Of a stretch of DNA of 64,000 bases, positions 20,991 to 32,117 are shown piece after piece. Source of the DNA: Stomoxys calcitrans (taxonomy: Eukaryota; Arthropoda; Insecta; Diptera; Muscidae); assembly GCF_963082655.1 (NCBI RefSeq), contig NC_081552.1, positions 66,660,465 through 66,724,464 on the forward strand, given 5' to 3'. The stretch's first letter is position 1; the number at the start of each line of letters is the position of its first letter. The notes under the pieces are model-generated. The model was not told the origin of the DNA, ran no database searches, and worked only from the letters and a program-made list of their open reading frames with translations. Position numbers and translations under genes: made by a program.

Positions 20991-22614
20991 AACAAGTAAA
21001 AGCGTGCTAAGTTCGGCCGGGCCGAATCTTATATACCCTCCACCATGGATCGCATTTGTCGAGTTCTTTTCACGGCATCTCTTCTTAGTCAAAAAAGTAT
21101 ATAAGAAAAGAGTTGCTCTGCTATTAAAACGATATCAAGATATGGTCCGGTTTGGACCACAATTAAATTATATGTTGGAGACCTGTGAAAAATTTCAGCC
21201 AATTCGTATAAGAATTGCGCCCATTGGGGCTCACGAAGTAAAATAGAGAGAACGATTAATATGGGATCTGTATCGGGCTATAGACTGATTCAGAACATAA
21301 TAAACACGTTTGTTGATGGTCATGAGAGGATACGTCGTACAAAATTGCAGGCATATCGGATAATAATTGCGACCTCTAGGGGTCAAGAAGTCAAGATCCC
21401 AGATCGGTTTATATGGCAGCTATATCAGGTTATGAACCGATTTGAACCTTATTTGACACAGTTGTTGAAAGTAAAAATAAAATACGTCATGCAAAATTTC
21501 AGCCAAATCGGATAGGAATTGCGCCCTCTGGAAGCTCAAGAAGTCAAATCCCCAGATCTGTTTATATGACAGCTATGTTAGGTTATGGACCGATTTGAAC
21601 CATACTTGGCACAGTTGTTGGATATCACGACGAAATACTTCGTGCTAAAACTCATTCAAATCGGATAAGAATTGTGCCCTCTAGAGGCTCAAGAAGTCAA
21701 GACCCAAGATCGGTTTATATGGCAGCTATATCAGGTTATGAACCGATTTAAACCATACTTGGCACTGTTGTTGGATATCATAACGAAACACGTCGTGCAA
21801 AATTTCATTCCAATCGGATAAGAATTGCGCACTCTAGAGGCTCAAGAAGTCAAGATCATAACAAAACACGTCGTGCGAAATTCCATTCCAATCGGATAAG
21901 AATTGCGCCCGCTAGAGGCTTAAGAAGTCAAGACCCAAGATCGGTTTATATGGCAGCTATATCTGGTTATGAACCGATTTGAACCATACTTGGCACAGTT
22001 GTTGGATATCATAACGAAACACGTCGTGCAAAATTTCATTCCAATCGGATAAGAATTGCGCACTCTAGAGGCTCAAGAAGTCAAGACCCAAGATCGGTTT
22101 ATATGGCAGCTTTATCCGGTTATGGACCGATTTGAACCATACTTGGCACAGTTGTTGGATGTCATAACAAAACACGTCGAGCAAAATTTCATTCTGATCG
22201 GATAAAAATTGCGCACGCTAGAGGCTCAAGAAGTCAAGACCCAAGATCGGTTTATATGGCAGCTATATCAAAACATGGACCGATATGGCCCATTTACAAT
22301 ACCAACCGACCTACACTAATAAGAAATATTTGTGCAAAATTTCAAGCGGCTAGCTTTACTGCTTCGGAAGTTAGCGTGCTTTCGACAGACAGACGGACGG
22401 ACGGACGGACGGACGGAGGGACGGACGGACGGACGGACGGACAGACGGACGGACGGACGGACGGACAGACGGACGGACATGGCTAGATCGACATAAAATG
22501 TCGCGAGGATCAAGAATATATATACTTTATGGGGTCTCAGACGAATATTTCGAGTAGTTACAAACAGAATGACGAAATTAGTATACCCCCCATCTTATGG
22601 TGGAGGGTATAAAA
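20991..22614 (-). mobile_element. HEL-A element, complete (1.62 kb), inserted in Tc1-like transposase
   Basis: On plus it runs AACAAGTAAAAGCGTGCTAA, TTCGGCCGGGCCGAA, the 3' segment, about six units, and a long GACG/GACA array. It ends TATGGTGGAGGGTATAAAA. Segments of its conceptual translation (80 and 84 residues) are identical to those of the copy at 28779-30386, so the two are recent sisters. Confidence 0.85.
22385..22480. repeat. Expanded (GACG/GACA)n microsatellite in HEL-A
   Basis: About 95 bp of GACGGACGGACG-type tetranucleotide repeat (GTCY on minus), with a few GACA and GAGG variants. Most HEL-A copies have only about 20-40 bp here. Confidence 0.95.
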
Positions 22615-22867
22615 AATTGTGTAGCAGAAAGTTGGAACAACACTAAATAAAGAAAACATTGTTCCCACAGTTAAACATGTCTGCTTAAGGTGTTGGAAAC
22701 CTAACTTTTGTAGAGTCAACTATGGATCAATACGACTATATAAATATATTTAAGCAAAATTTGAGTCAAAGTGCTGAGCAACTTGGCCTCGGAGATGGCT
22801 TTTGGTTCCAGCAAGACAACGACCCAAAGCACACGGCACTAAAGGTGAAGTTGTGGTTGTTGTACAA

Positions 22868-23806
22868 TACGTCGGCTCGTCAGAGGTATTCACGCTCCCT
22901 GGGAGGGCGCAAAGCTCGACCTGGTGAGAGAGATGGACATCTCCAAGCTCACAAAAGCGAAAGTCTTCATCAAGGGACGGGACAGTAAATTTGCGACGGA
23001 ACACATGTTGTTCTTGGGCAAGCAAACCCAAGGTTTGGTCGCAAAGAAGTGGGAGGTCTTCCACAAGGAGAAAAAGAAACTCTCCTTGTTGTTGGCATTG
23101 ATCAAGACTCCGTGACGAGTTTAGCTAAGACAAAAGGCATGGCACACTACGGGAGCAAGGCGGCCTTTTTTAAGATTGGAAAGACTATGATAGGCAGAGA
23201 TTCTCATATTGAGACATCAGATCGTGCAATGGCAGGTGACTTAATACCGCCCAACGAACAGGTGGCTGACAACGAGACAATCACCGCCTCTCTCAATATT
23301 GAAAAAACTAGCATAAGTAAACATCCTAATACTAAAATATCAGGCAGTGCAGTGGCGAGAGACCCAACACAGCCTAACAAACTGGAACCCGACGACGGAC
23401 CCATCACCAACTTAAAGATTCGGAATACTGGAATAGGTAAAGATCCTAATATTGAAACTTTAGGCAGCGCAGCGACAAAAGACTCAATGCAACCCAACGA
23501 ACAGAGAACGGATGATGGTACCAGCACCTACTCACAAGAAGCCTATTTTCTTAAGACTTGGAAGACTAGAATAGACAAATATCCTAGCATTGAAACACCA
23601 GGCAGTACAGGGAATGGGAACTCACTGCAGCCTTACGAACAGGGACCCGACGATGGAATCATTACCGACTTTGTAACGATTCGGAATATTAGGATAGGCA
23701 AAGAACCTAATACGATGAAATCACGCAGTGCAGTGACAGGAAAGTCAATGCAATACTCCCAAGATTCCCATATATTCCTAGGTTCCCATCTACTGGAGGA
23801 CCATTA
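22868..23806 (+). pseudogene. LINE copy L3: ORF1 C-terminal part with in-frame tandem repeats
   Basis: After the Tc1-like fragment, ORF1 resumes as 'RRLVRGIHAPWEGAKLDLV', then 'MDISKLTKAKVFIKG' and 'FLGKQTQGLVAKKWEVFHKE' to a stop at 23113. In the next frame it continues 'LLVVGIDQDSVTSLAKTKG' and 'YGSKAAFFKIGKT', so one frameshift lies near 23085. From about 23190 to 23760 the frame carries five degenerate copies of a ~41-codon unit. The unit consensus is roughly '(I)GK-PNIET-GSA----DS-QPNEQ--DDG-IT'. Stop at about 23805. LINE ORF1 proteins coat element RNA. The repeat tail is not something I know from these families. Confidence 0.65.
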
Positions 23807-23832
23807 ATTGAGGTAATCCAGATAAACCTTCA

Positions 23833-24793
23833 TTGAAGCGAGACTGCTACACACTCTCTGACGGAGAAAATCAGCAAGGGCAAATTCATATTGCCTTAAT
23901 TCAGGAGCCGTGGACGACCCGGAACAAAGTTTCTGGACTGAACCATATCAACTACCATTTATTCTATGCTAACACTGGTATTCGGCCGACGACCTGCGTT
24001 ATATGTCATAAAAATTTTAATTATATAATTTCCCCAGAGTTGTCAACGTCGGATGCAACAGTGGTGAGGCACTGAGACGGTGGAGCATACCTGGCATGAC
24101 TTTATCTGTCTTTCGACTCTCCGACACCGCCACCCACGTCGGAGCTGCAACGGCTGGTGAGGCAAGCAAAACAGACAGGAAACGAGGTACTAATAGGGTG
24201 CGATTCGTGGGGTAGTACCAACACTAATAAGCGGGGCCAAGCCATTGCAGAGTTCTTGAATACAGACGACTTATGTGACGACATGTTCGGAAAATCGTCG
24301 TTTTTCCTCATCCATTATATGTGGATTGGAGGGTCTCCATGGAACACTCTTCTCTGACCATCGCTATATTAGGTTTAGAATAGCACGGCCAGCGCCGAAT
24401 CCGATAAGCTTCCGGAATAAGTTGAAAACCAACTGGACAAAATTCGGAAGGCTACTCAGAAGAAGACTTGGGCAAGATAATTTAGATTGTCCAAGCATAG
24501 AACAGAGTGACGAAAATGTCAACAGGATTACGACTGCACTGGTGGGGTCCTTGGAAAATAGTTGTCCTCTTCCGGAAAGGAAATCAGCCCAAGAAAACCC
24601 CTGGATGACCGGGGAGATTCGCAATATTGGGAAAGAGGTCCGCAGACATTTTAACAGAGCACGTCATAAAAAGGCGGAAGTTTATGGGAATGTGTATTAC
24701 ACACGGCTCAAGGAATACAATAAGATTACCAGAGCGGCAAATCGTGCCTCCTGCTTTTCTGCGAACAGGTCGATAATGACGCCGCCAAGATAA
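23833..24793 (+). pseudogene. LINE copy L3: ORF2 endonuclease domain and linker (frameshifted)
   Basis: The ORF2 start region reads 'IHIALIQEPWTTRNKV', the Glu-containing first motif of the endonuclease/exonuclease/phosphatase fold. A shifted frame gives 'LYLSFDSPTPPPTSELQRLV' and 'VLIGCDSWGSTNTNKRGQAI', where the Ala-Asn-(Ser)-His-His present in L2 has been lost. It ends with 'FSDHRYIRFRI', the catalytic Ser-Asp-His motif, at about 24350. The linker up to the reverse transcriptase follows in frame ('NPWMTGEIRNIGKEVRRHFN', to 24793). The frames change at about 24076-24110 and 24340. It is inactive both by frame and by loss of the His motif. Confidence 0.75.
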
Positions 24794-26150
24794 AAACGTT
24801 TCTCACAAAAACCCATGTTCAAACTGAATCTTTAGTAGACGATATGGGAGTGAGAGCAGAGACAACGGAGGACATGTTGAAGCTCTTGATGAAACCCATT
24901 TCCCACAGGATACGAAATGACTCACGGAGACACCGGAGTCTTGATAAAATGACGTTGATCGAAGGTTTATAATTACGGAATTTATGGTGAAGGAATCCAT
25001 GAGCTTCAAATCATCATCGAACGAGCTATGTAGAATGGCCGAAAGGGTCCTGCATATGGCATATGACTGAGCTAGACCTAGAGGCCTCAATGTTGGGCCA
25101 ATTTAACGCACCACGTTTCATCAATGAGACGATTTCGATACCTGACAAGGTCAAATACTTGGGTGTGATCTTGTATAGGAAACTGAATTGGAAGTGTCTT
25201 TCAGGAGCGTACTGAGAAGGCTCACAGATGTTGGGCACTATGTAGACGGGCCATAGACTCGAAATGGGGCCTGAGTCCGAAGATAGTCCACTAGCTCTAC
25301 CCGAGCGTGATTCGACCAATACTTACTTACGCCTCAGTAGTTTGGTTGACTGCTGTAGAGAAAAAGTGCACGTAAGGACAAATACAACAGGTTCAGAGAA
25401 CATTTTGTCTTGGCGATGAATGCCCACAAGGGCACTGCAGACTATTCTAGATATCCGACCCATTGGCATACATATAAAGTGTGAAGCAGCCACTGCGGCT
25501 ATTAGATTTTAGGTCTCATGAATGGGTTGAGGATGGGAGCAGCTCATACCATCGCGGTATAATCGAGGCGACGATAGGAAACCTGGAAAGAAGGGAAAAG
25601 GTTTCCGATCTATGAGATGAACCTTGAAGTCGAGTTTGAGGCACTGCTGCCATCTGCACAGTTTTGGATTGACGGAACCCTAGTATTGCCATTTGGAAGA
25701 TCATGTTACACGGATGGATCCAAGCCAGAGGACAGGGTGGGCTTGGGGGTTTACATTGATAACCCAAGGACTGAGATATGTTGAGATCTGCCTGAGCAGA
25801 ATACGGTCCTGCTGGCGGAGATTCAGGCGATCACGGAATGCATGAAGTGGTGTGGTACTAACGCGAGGACGTTGAATGTTAACATCCTACCGACAGTAAA
25901 ATGGCCATAAGGGCAATAACAACCAGGATGGTAAGGTCACAAACAGTCTTGCAGTGTAAGAAGGAGATTAACGCCTTCTCTGAGGATGGCAAAATCCGCT
26001 ACGTTTGGGTTCCAGGCCATAACGTAGCTAGGGGGAATGAAAGGGCAGATGATTTGGCGGTGAAGACCAGAAAACTGTCGTCGATAAACTTGGTTAACCC
26101 GAAACCCCCGAAGGGCATGCAGGGAAGATGATGAAACGTTGGAGCAATTC
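24794..26150 (+). pseudogene. LINE copy L3: reverse transcriptase remnant and RNase H
   Basis: After the linker, the sequence jumps near 24990-25030 directly to the thumb-proximal 'MAYD*ARPRGLNV' and 'TKVKYLGVIL'-like text. The RT palm with YADD is therefore deleted; L2 retains it. A degraded connection region follows ('QYLLTPQ*FG' equals L2 'LTYASVVWW'). RNase H pieces follow: 'CYTDGSKPEDRVGLGVYID' at about 25704, 'LLAEIQAITECMKWCG', 'DGKIRYVWVPGHN' and 'RGNERADDLAVKTRKLSSIN' (25901-26131 open). 'CREDDETLEQFFCHC', the Cys/His end, overlaps 26100-26165. Several frameshifts and stops are present. Confidence 0.75.
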
Positions 26151-26395
26151 TTTTGTCATTGCCCGGCTTTCGTGTGTTACAGATGCCGGCACTCAGGTGG
26201 GGACACAATACCATGAACCTACTTAGGGCAGTAGTATTGAAAACAATTAAGGATTTTGTAAGTAGCACGGAATTCTCAACTTAAAATTTTCTTTTTCGAG
26301 GGTACTTTATAATCTTTAGAGCGCACAATAAACCTATTACTGTCTTAGGTGTATGTCCATAGTGGCATGGGGCGGATTAATATCTACACCTCTAC
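26151..26395 (+). other. LINE copy L3 3' UTR
   Basis: It matches the 3' UTR of the copy ending at 8392: 'AAAACAATTAAGGATTTTGT', 'AGTAGCACGGAATTCTC', 'CTTAGGTGTATGTCCATAGT' and 'GGCATGGGGCGGATTAAT'. It lacks the terminal CCTAACCTAACC seen at 8380. Confidence 0.65.
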
Positions 26396-26655
26396 GCACC
26401 CCACATTTTTTCAAAATAAAAAATTTCGAAAAAATTTTCTGTTACTGTGAAATTGGTAAATATACCTAAAATTTTGTTCAAAAATTGTCGTAGCTACTGG
26501 GTGCAGGAATTGGCCCATCGGCGCTGAATTTTGTACGGCTTACCAACACACTATTTTCAGGCCGATCCTAATATTTCAAAGCCTTCAAAATGTGATTGTC
26601 TTTGCGATAGTTATAGTGATTGTTTTGGCGAACCAGCTTCAGTATTTTGATGACA
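26396..26655 (+). repeat. Unclassified repeat G, copy 3
   Basis: 'CTGTTACTGTGAAATTGGTA', 'GGGTGCAGGAATTGGCCCAT' and 'AAAGCCTTCAAAATGTGAT' are present. It ends AGTATTTTGATGACA at the 5' terminus of HEL-C, the same internal position as in copy 2. Confidence 0.5.
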
Positions 26656-26931
26656 TTTTCATACCCACCACTGAAGGATGGGGGTATATTCATTTTGTCA
26701 TTCCGTTTGCAACACATCGAAATATCCATTTCCGACCATATAAAGTATATATATTCTTGATTAGCGTAAAAATCTAAGACGATCTAGACATGTCCGTCCG
26801 TCTGTCCGTCTGTCCTGTAAAAATCTAAGAAGATCTAGACATGTCCGTCCGTCTGTCTGTTGAAATCACGCTACAATCTTTAAAAATAAAGACATTGAGC
26901 TGAAACTTTGCACAGATTCCTTTTTATACCC

Positions 26932-28150
26932 ACCACCGAAGGATGGGGGTATATTCATTTTGTCATTCCGTTTGCAACACATCGAAATATCCATTTCCGA
27001 CCCTATAAAGTATATATATTCTTGATCAGCGTAAAAATCTAAGACGATCTAGACATTTCCCTCCGTCTGTCCGTCTGTCTGTTGAAATCACGCTACAGTC
27101 TTTAAAAATAGAGATATTGAGCTGAAATTTTGTAAAGTTTTTTTTTTTGTCCATAAGCAGGTTAAGTTCGAAAATGGGCCAAATCGGACTATATCTAGAT
27201 ATAGCCCCCATATAGACCGATCCGCCGATTTAGGGTCTCAGACCCCATTTATTATCCGATTAGGCTGAAATTTGGGGCAGTGAGTTGTGTTAGGCCCCCC
27301 AACATCCTCCGTCAATTTGGCTCAGATCGGTCCAGATTTGGATATAGCTGCCATATAGACCGATCCTCCGATTTAGGGTTTTAGACCCATAAAAGCCACA
27401 TTTATTATCCGATTTTGCTGAAATTTGGGACAGTGAGTTGTCTTACGCCCTTCGACGTCCTTCACCAATTTGGCCAAGATCGGTCCAGTTTTGGATATAG
27501 CTGCCATATAGACCGATCCTCCGATTTAGGGTTTTAGACCCATAAAAGCCACATTTATTATCAGATTTTGGTGAAATTTAGGACAGTGAGTTGTCTTAGG
27601 CCCTTCGACATCCTTTGTCAATTTGTCTCAGATCGGTTCAGATTTAGATATAGCTGCCATATAGACCGATCTCTCGATTTAAGGTTTTTAGCCCATAAAA
27701 GGCGCATTTATTGTCCGATGTCGCCGAAATTTGGGACAGTGAGTTGTGATAAAACTTTCGATATTATTTGTCAATTTTGCTCAGATAGGTCCAGATTTGG
27801 ATATAGCTGCAATATAGACCGATCTCTTGATTTACGGTTTTGGGGCCATAAAAGGCGCATTTATTGTCCGATTTCGCCGAAATTTGGGACAGTGAGTTGT
27901 GTTAGGCTCTTCGACGTCCGTGTCGTTTATGGTTCAGAGCGGTTGATTTTTAGATATATCTACTAAAAAGAGCAGAATTTTGTTTTACACAGTTGAACAA
28001 TGACTTGTACTTATTAGTATTTGGTCCGAATTGGAACATATTTCTATATAGCTGCTAGGGGTCATAAGGTATACATTTTTCCTAGGATTTGACGAAAGGT
28101 GGTTTATATATATACCCGAGGTGGTGGGTATCCAAAGTTCGGCCCGGCCG
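26932..28150 (+). mobile_element. HEL-C 'C2', nested in C1, 3' end clipped
   Basis: It has 5' TTTTATACCCACCACCGAAG and GTCTGTCCGTCTGTCTGTTG. Its units at about 27341, 27494, 27647 and 27800 are spaced exactly 153 bp. The 3' segment reaches GTTCGGCCCGGCCG, then the terminal CTTGTT is lost in the junction with C1. Confidence 0.75.
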
Positions 28151-28778
28151 GGCAGGTTAAGTTTGAAGATGGGTTATATCGGACTATATCCTGATAAAGC
28201 CCCCACATAGACCGATCTGCCGATATGTTGTCTTAAGCCAATAAAAGCCTCATATCCGATTTTGCTGAAATTTGGGACAGTGAGTTGCGTTAGGCCCTTC
28301 GACATCCTTCGTGAATTTGGCCCGGATCGGTCCAGATTTGGATATAGCTGCCATATAGACCGATCCTCCGATTTAGGGTCGTAGGCCCATAAAAGCGACA
28401 TTTTGCTAAAATTTGGAACTGTGAGTTGTCTTCGGCCCTTCAACATCATTCGTCAATTTGGCATTAATCGGATCAGATTTGGATATAGCTGCCATATAGA
28501 CCGATCTCTCGATTTAAGGTTTTGGGCCTATAAAAGGCGCATTTATTGTCCGATTTTTGCCGAAATTTGGCACAGAGAGTTAAGCTCCTCCACAAATTTC
28601 TGCAATTCAGTCTAGATCGATCAAGATTTGCATATAGCTACCATATATACCGACATCTCGATTTAAAGTCTTGGCCCCATAAAAGGCGCATTTATTATTC
28701 GATATTACTGAAATTTGAAACAGTGACTTATGTTAGGCTTTTCGACATCTATGTTGTATATGGTTCAGATCGGTTTAT

Positions 28779-30386
28779 TTTTATACCCTCCACCATAAGA
28801 TGGGGGGTATACTAATTTCGTCATTCTGTTTGTAACTACTCGAAATATTCGTCTGAGACCCCATAAAGTATATATATTCTTGATCCTCGCGACATTTTAT
28901 GTCGATCTAGCCATGTCCGTCCGTCTGTCCGTCCGTCCGTCCGTCCGTCCGTCCGTCCCTCCGTCCGTCCGTCCGTCCGTCCGTCTGTCTGTCGAAAGCA
29001 CGCTAACTTCCGAAGCAGTAAAGCTAGCCGCTTGAAATTTTGCACAAATATTTCTTATTAGTGTAGGTCGGTTGGTATTGTAAATGGGCCATATCGGTCC
29101 ATGTTTTGATATAGCTGCCATATAAACCGATCTTGGGTCTTGACTTCTTGAGCCTCTAGCGTGCGCAATTTTTATCCGATCAGAATGAAATTTTGCTCGA
29201 CGTGTTTTGTTATGACATCCAACAACTGTGCCAAGTATGGTTCAAATCGGTCCATAACCGGATAAAGCTGCCATATAAACCGATCTTGGGTCTTGACTTC
29301 TTGAGCCTCTAGAGTGCGCAATTCTTATCCGATTGGAATAAAATTTTGCACGACGTGTTTCGTTATGATATCCAACAACTGTGCCAAGTATGGTTCAAAT
29401 CGGTTCATAACCAGATATAGCTGCCATATAAACCGATCTTGGGTCTTGACTTCTTAAGCCTCTAGAGGGCGCAATTCTTATCCGATTGGAATGGAATTTC
29501 GCACGACGTGTTTTGTTATGATCTTGACTTCTTGAGCCTCTAGAGTGCGCAATTCTTATCCGATTGGAATGAAATTTTGCACGACGTGTTTCGTTATGAT
29601 ATCCAACAACAGTGCCAAGAATGGTTTAAATCGGTTCATAACCTGATATAGCTGCCATATAAACCGATCTTGGGTCTTGACTTCTTGAGCCTCTAGAGGG
29701 CACAATTCTTATCCGATTTGAATGAGTTTTAGCACGAAGTATTTCGTCGTGATATCCAACAACTGTGCCAAGTATGGTTCAAATCGGTCCATAACCTAAC
29801 ATAGCTGTCATATAAACAGATCTGGGGATTTGACTTCTTGAGCTTCCAGAGGGCGCAATTCCTATCCGATTTGGCTGAAATTTTGCATGACGTATTTTAT
29901 TTTTACTTTCAACAACTGTGTCAAATAAGGTTCAAATCGGTTCATAACCTGATATAGCTGCCATATAAACCGATCTGGGATCTTGACTTCTTGACCCCTA
30001 GAGGTCGCAATTATTATCCGATATGCCTGCAATTTTGTACGACGTATCCTCTCATGACCATCAACAAACGTGTTTATTATGTTCTGAATCAGTCTATAGC
30101 CCGATACAGATCCCATATTAATCGTTCTCTCTATTTTACTTCGTGAGCCCCAATGGGCGCAATTCTTATACGAATTGGCTGAAATTTTTCACAGGTCTCC
30201 AACATATAATTTAATTGTGGTCCAAACCGGACCATATCTTGATATCGTTTTAATAGCAGAGCAACTCTTTTCTTATATACTTTTTTGACTAAGAAGAGAT
30301 GCCGTGAAAAGAACTCGACAAATGCGATCCATGGTGGAGGGTATATAAGATTCGGCCCGGCCGAACTTAGCACGCTTTTACTTGTT
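28779..30386 (+). mobile_element. HEL-A element, complete (1.61 kb), nested in HEL-C C1
   Basis: Intact termini TTTTATACCCTCCACCATAA and CACGCTTTTACTTGTT. An expanded GTCC array lies at about 28915-28992 and about six units follow. One unit has the diagnostic variant 'GAGTTTTAGCACGAAGTATT', shared only with the copies at 20991-22614 and 36242-37695. Reconstructing HEL-C across it (GGTTTATT / ATATATAGCTAC) shows no duplication of target. Confidence 0.85.
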
Positions 30387-30519
30387 ATATATAGCTACCA
30401 AAAAGACCAATATTTTGTTATACACAATTGAACAATGACTTGTACTTATTAGTATTTGGTCCAAATCAGAGCATATTTTTTGATGAAAAGTGATTTACAT
30501 ATATACACGAGGTGTTGGA

Positions 30520-31337
30520 CATATATACCGTGGATCGAATTTGTCGAGCTCTTTTCCCGGTATCTCTTTGTAGCCAAACAAAGAAAAAAACAAAAGAATT
30601 GCTATGTTATTGGAACTATATCAAGTTATGATTTATTTCGGACCATAATTGAATCGAATATTGGAGGCCATAGTAGAAATCATTGTTTAAATCAAAATCT
30701 AGTAAGAAATGCGCCCTTTAGGGCGTAAGAAGAAATGGAAGCTGTATTCGGCTATAAATGGATTCAGACAATATTCAACACGAATGTTAAAGGTCATTTG
30801 AGAAGCAGTTGGCCAAAATTTCAGCCAAATCTGAAAATAATTGCGCTCTTTATATATGGTTATGAACCGATTTGAACCATTTTTAACACAGTTGTTGGAA
30901 TTCATAACAAAACACCTCATGCAAAATTTCAGCTAAATTGGATAATAATTGCGCTCGCTAAAGGAAGTCAAAAGAAAACAAGCCATGCAAAATTTCAGCC
31001 AAATCGAATAGGAATTGCTCCCTGTTGAGGCTCAAGAAATCAAGCCCCAAATCGGTTTATTTGGCAGCTATACCAGGTTATGAACCGATTTGAACCATAC
31101 TTAGCACAGCTGTACAAAGACATAACAAAACACGTTATGCAAAATTTCATTCAAATCGGATAGGAATTGCGCTTTCTAGTGGCTCATGAAATTAAGATCC
31201 AAGATCGGTTTAGACGGCAGCTATATCAAAACATGGACCTATAGGACCCATTTACAATCCCAACCGACCATAAAAAGTTTTTGTAAAAAGTTTCAAGCGG
31301 CAAACTTTACTCCTTCGAAAGTTAGATGGTTAGATCG

Positions 31338-31429
<92 letters not shown>

Positions 31430-31514
31430 CATGGGGTCTTAGACGAATATTTCGAGGAGTCACAAACAGAATGACGAAATTAGTAAACCCCCCTTCTATC
31501 GTGGAGGGTATTAA
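30520..31514 (-). mobile_element. HEL-A copy, diverged, 3' hairpin lost
   Basis: On plus it starts TATACCGTGGATCGAATTTG, passes the GAGCTCTTTTCCCGGTATC segment and about three degraded units, and ends CGTGGAGGGTATTAAAA. The (GTCY)n block is replaced by a long (TA)n tract. Confidence 0.65.
31340..31428. repeat. (TA)n microsatellite replacing the usual HEL-A GTCY block
   Basis: About 88 bp of TA repeat with a single C interruption. It lies where other HEL-A copies have GACGGACG next to GGCTAGATCGA. Confidence 0.9.
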
Positions 31515-31789
31515 AATTAAGAAACAATAAATGTTAAATAATTAAAAAAGTTTATTTTGACCAATTTTTACGACGAGCCACCTACATTCTGCTTAATTGC
31601 TGCGCTTATTTCTCCTCCCATGGCGAAACAATTAAAGGTGGTCTCATTTGTTTAACAACCACAAATCATATGGTGCAATCTCGTCATCAAGATGTCATTT
31701 CAAAATTGGCATTGTTCTCAACACAACCAAAGAAACTTGCACTCAAACTCAAACAAAGAGAACGTGCAAAAAAATGGGGAAGTTTGCTG

Positions 31790-32117
31790 AGAATAGGTCT
31801 GCTCGCATACTTTTCCACTAAAAATTTGAAGGAGAGTAAGACCCATTTTATTCTCTTAAAAAAATTTGCAAGCAAAGTACGCGAACGACTTACATTGAAA
31901 ATTTACAGAAAAACAGATGATCTTTGTTTTGGTTGGTTTTTTATTTGCTTGCTTGGAAAACAATTTTTTTTTATATAAAAAATGCTAGATACATTTGTGA
32001 GGTATTTTCCTTAGATAAACGTGAATTTATTAACCCGAGAGTGAAAAGGCTAGAATGGGAGCCATTTGTATATCCGTGATCTCCGCCGAACAGTCATCAC
32101 AAATTATCATGCAATCC
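31790..32117. other. Unassigned sequence
   Basis: No repeat family or gene is recognised. A 102-codon plus-strand frame (31670-31978) crosses it but begins in module J, is lysine-rich and has no motif, so I do not call it. Confidence 0.4.

Larger units (their letters stand above)
20735..22866 (+). pseudogene. Tc1-like transposase fragment split by a HEL-A (20735-20990 and 22615-22866)
   Basis: The left piece reads in one frame 'KDFHEETVRKILK', stop, 'ADYLGRLARRKPYISETHRK', then 'RMEFAKRY' and 'ERVLCSGENKF'. This is the end of the Tc1 HTH region plus the start of the catalytic domain, where a Tc1 protein would normally have Asp before ENKF; here it is Gly. The right piece continues 'QKVGTTLNKENIVPTVKH' after a W-to-stop change, then 'MDQYDYINIFKQNL' and 'GFWFQQDNDPKHTA', the second catalytic Asp region. 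The two pieces join cleanly across the HEL-A. No TIRs are seen, and the third acidic residue is absent. It lies within the LINE ORF1. Confidence 0.8.
26656..30519 (+). mobile_element. HEL-C 'C1', split by HEL-C and HEL-A (26656-26931, 28151-28778, 30387-30519)
   Basis: It has 5' TTTTCATACCCACCACTGAA with two (GTCY)n blocks, because about 45 bp including the block is duplicated at 26780-26850. It is interrupted at GCACAGATTCC by a second HEL-C and resumes GCAGGTTAAGTTTGAAGATG. It is interrupted again at ATCGGTTTA by a HEL-A and resumes ATATATAGCTACCAAAAAGA. Its own 3' hairpin is missing. Confidence 0.65.

Noticed and set aside
31670..31978. 102-codon plus-strand frame, lysine-rich
   Set aside because: It starts inside module J and continues into unassigned sequence, and the homologous copy at 43070-43305 does not keep the frame. 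No motif.
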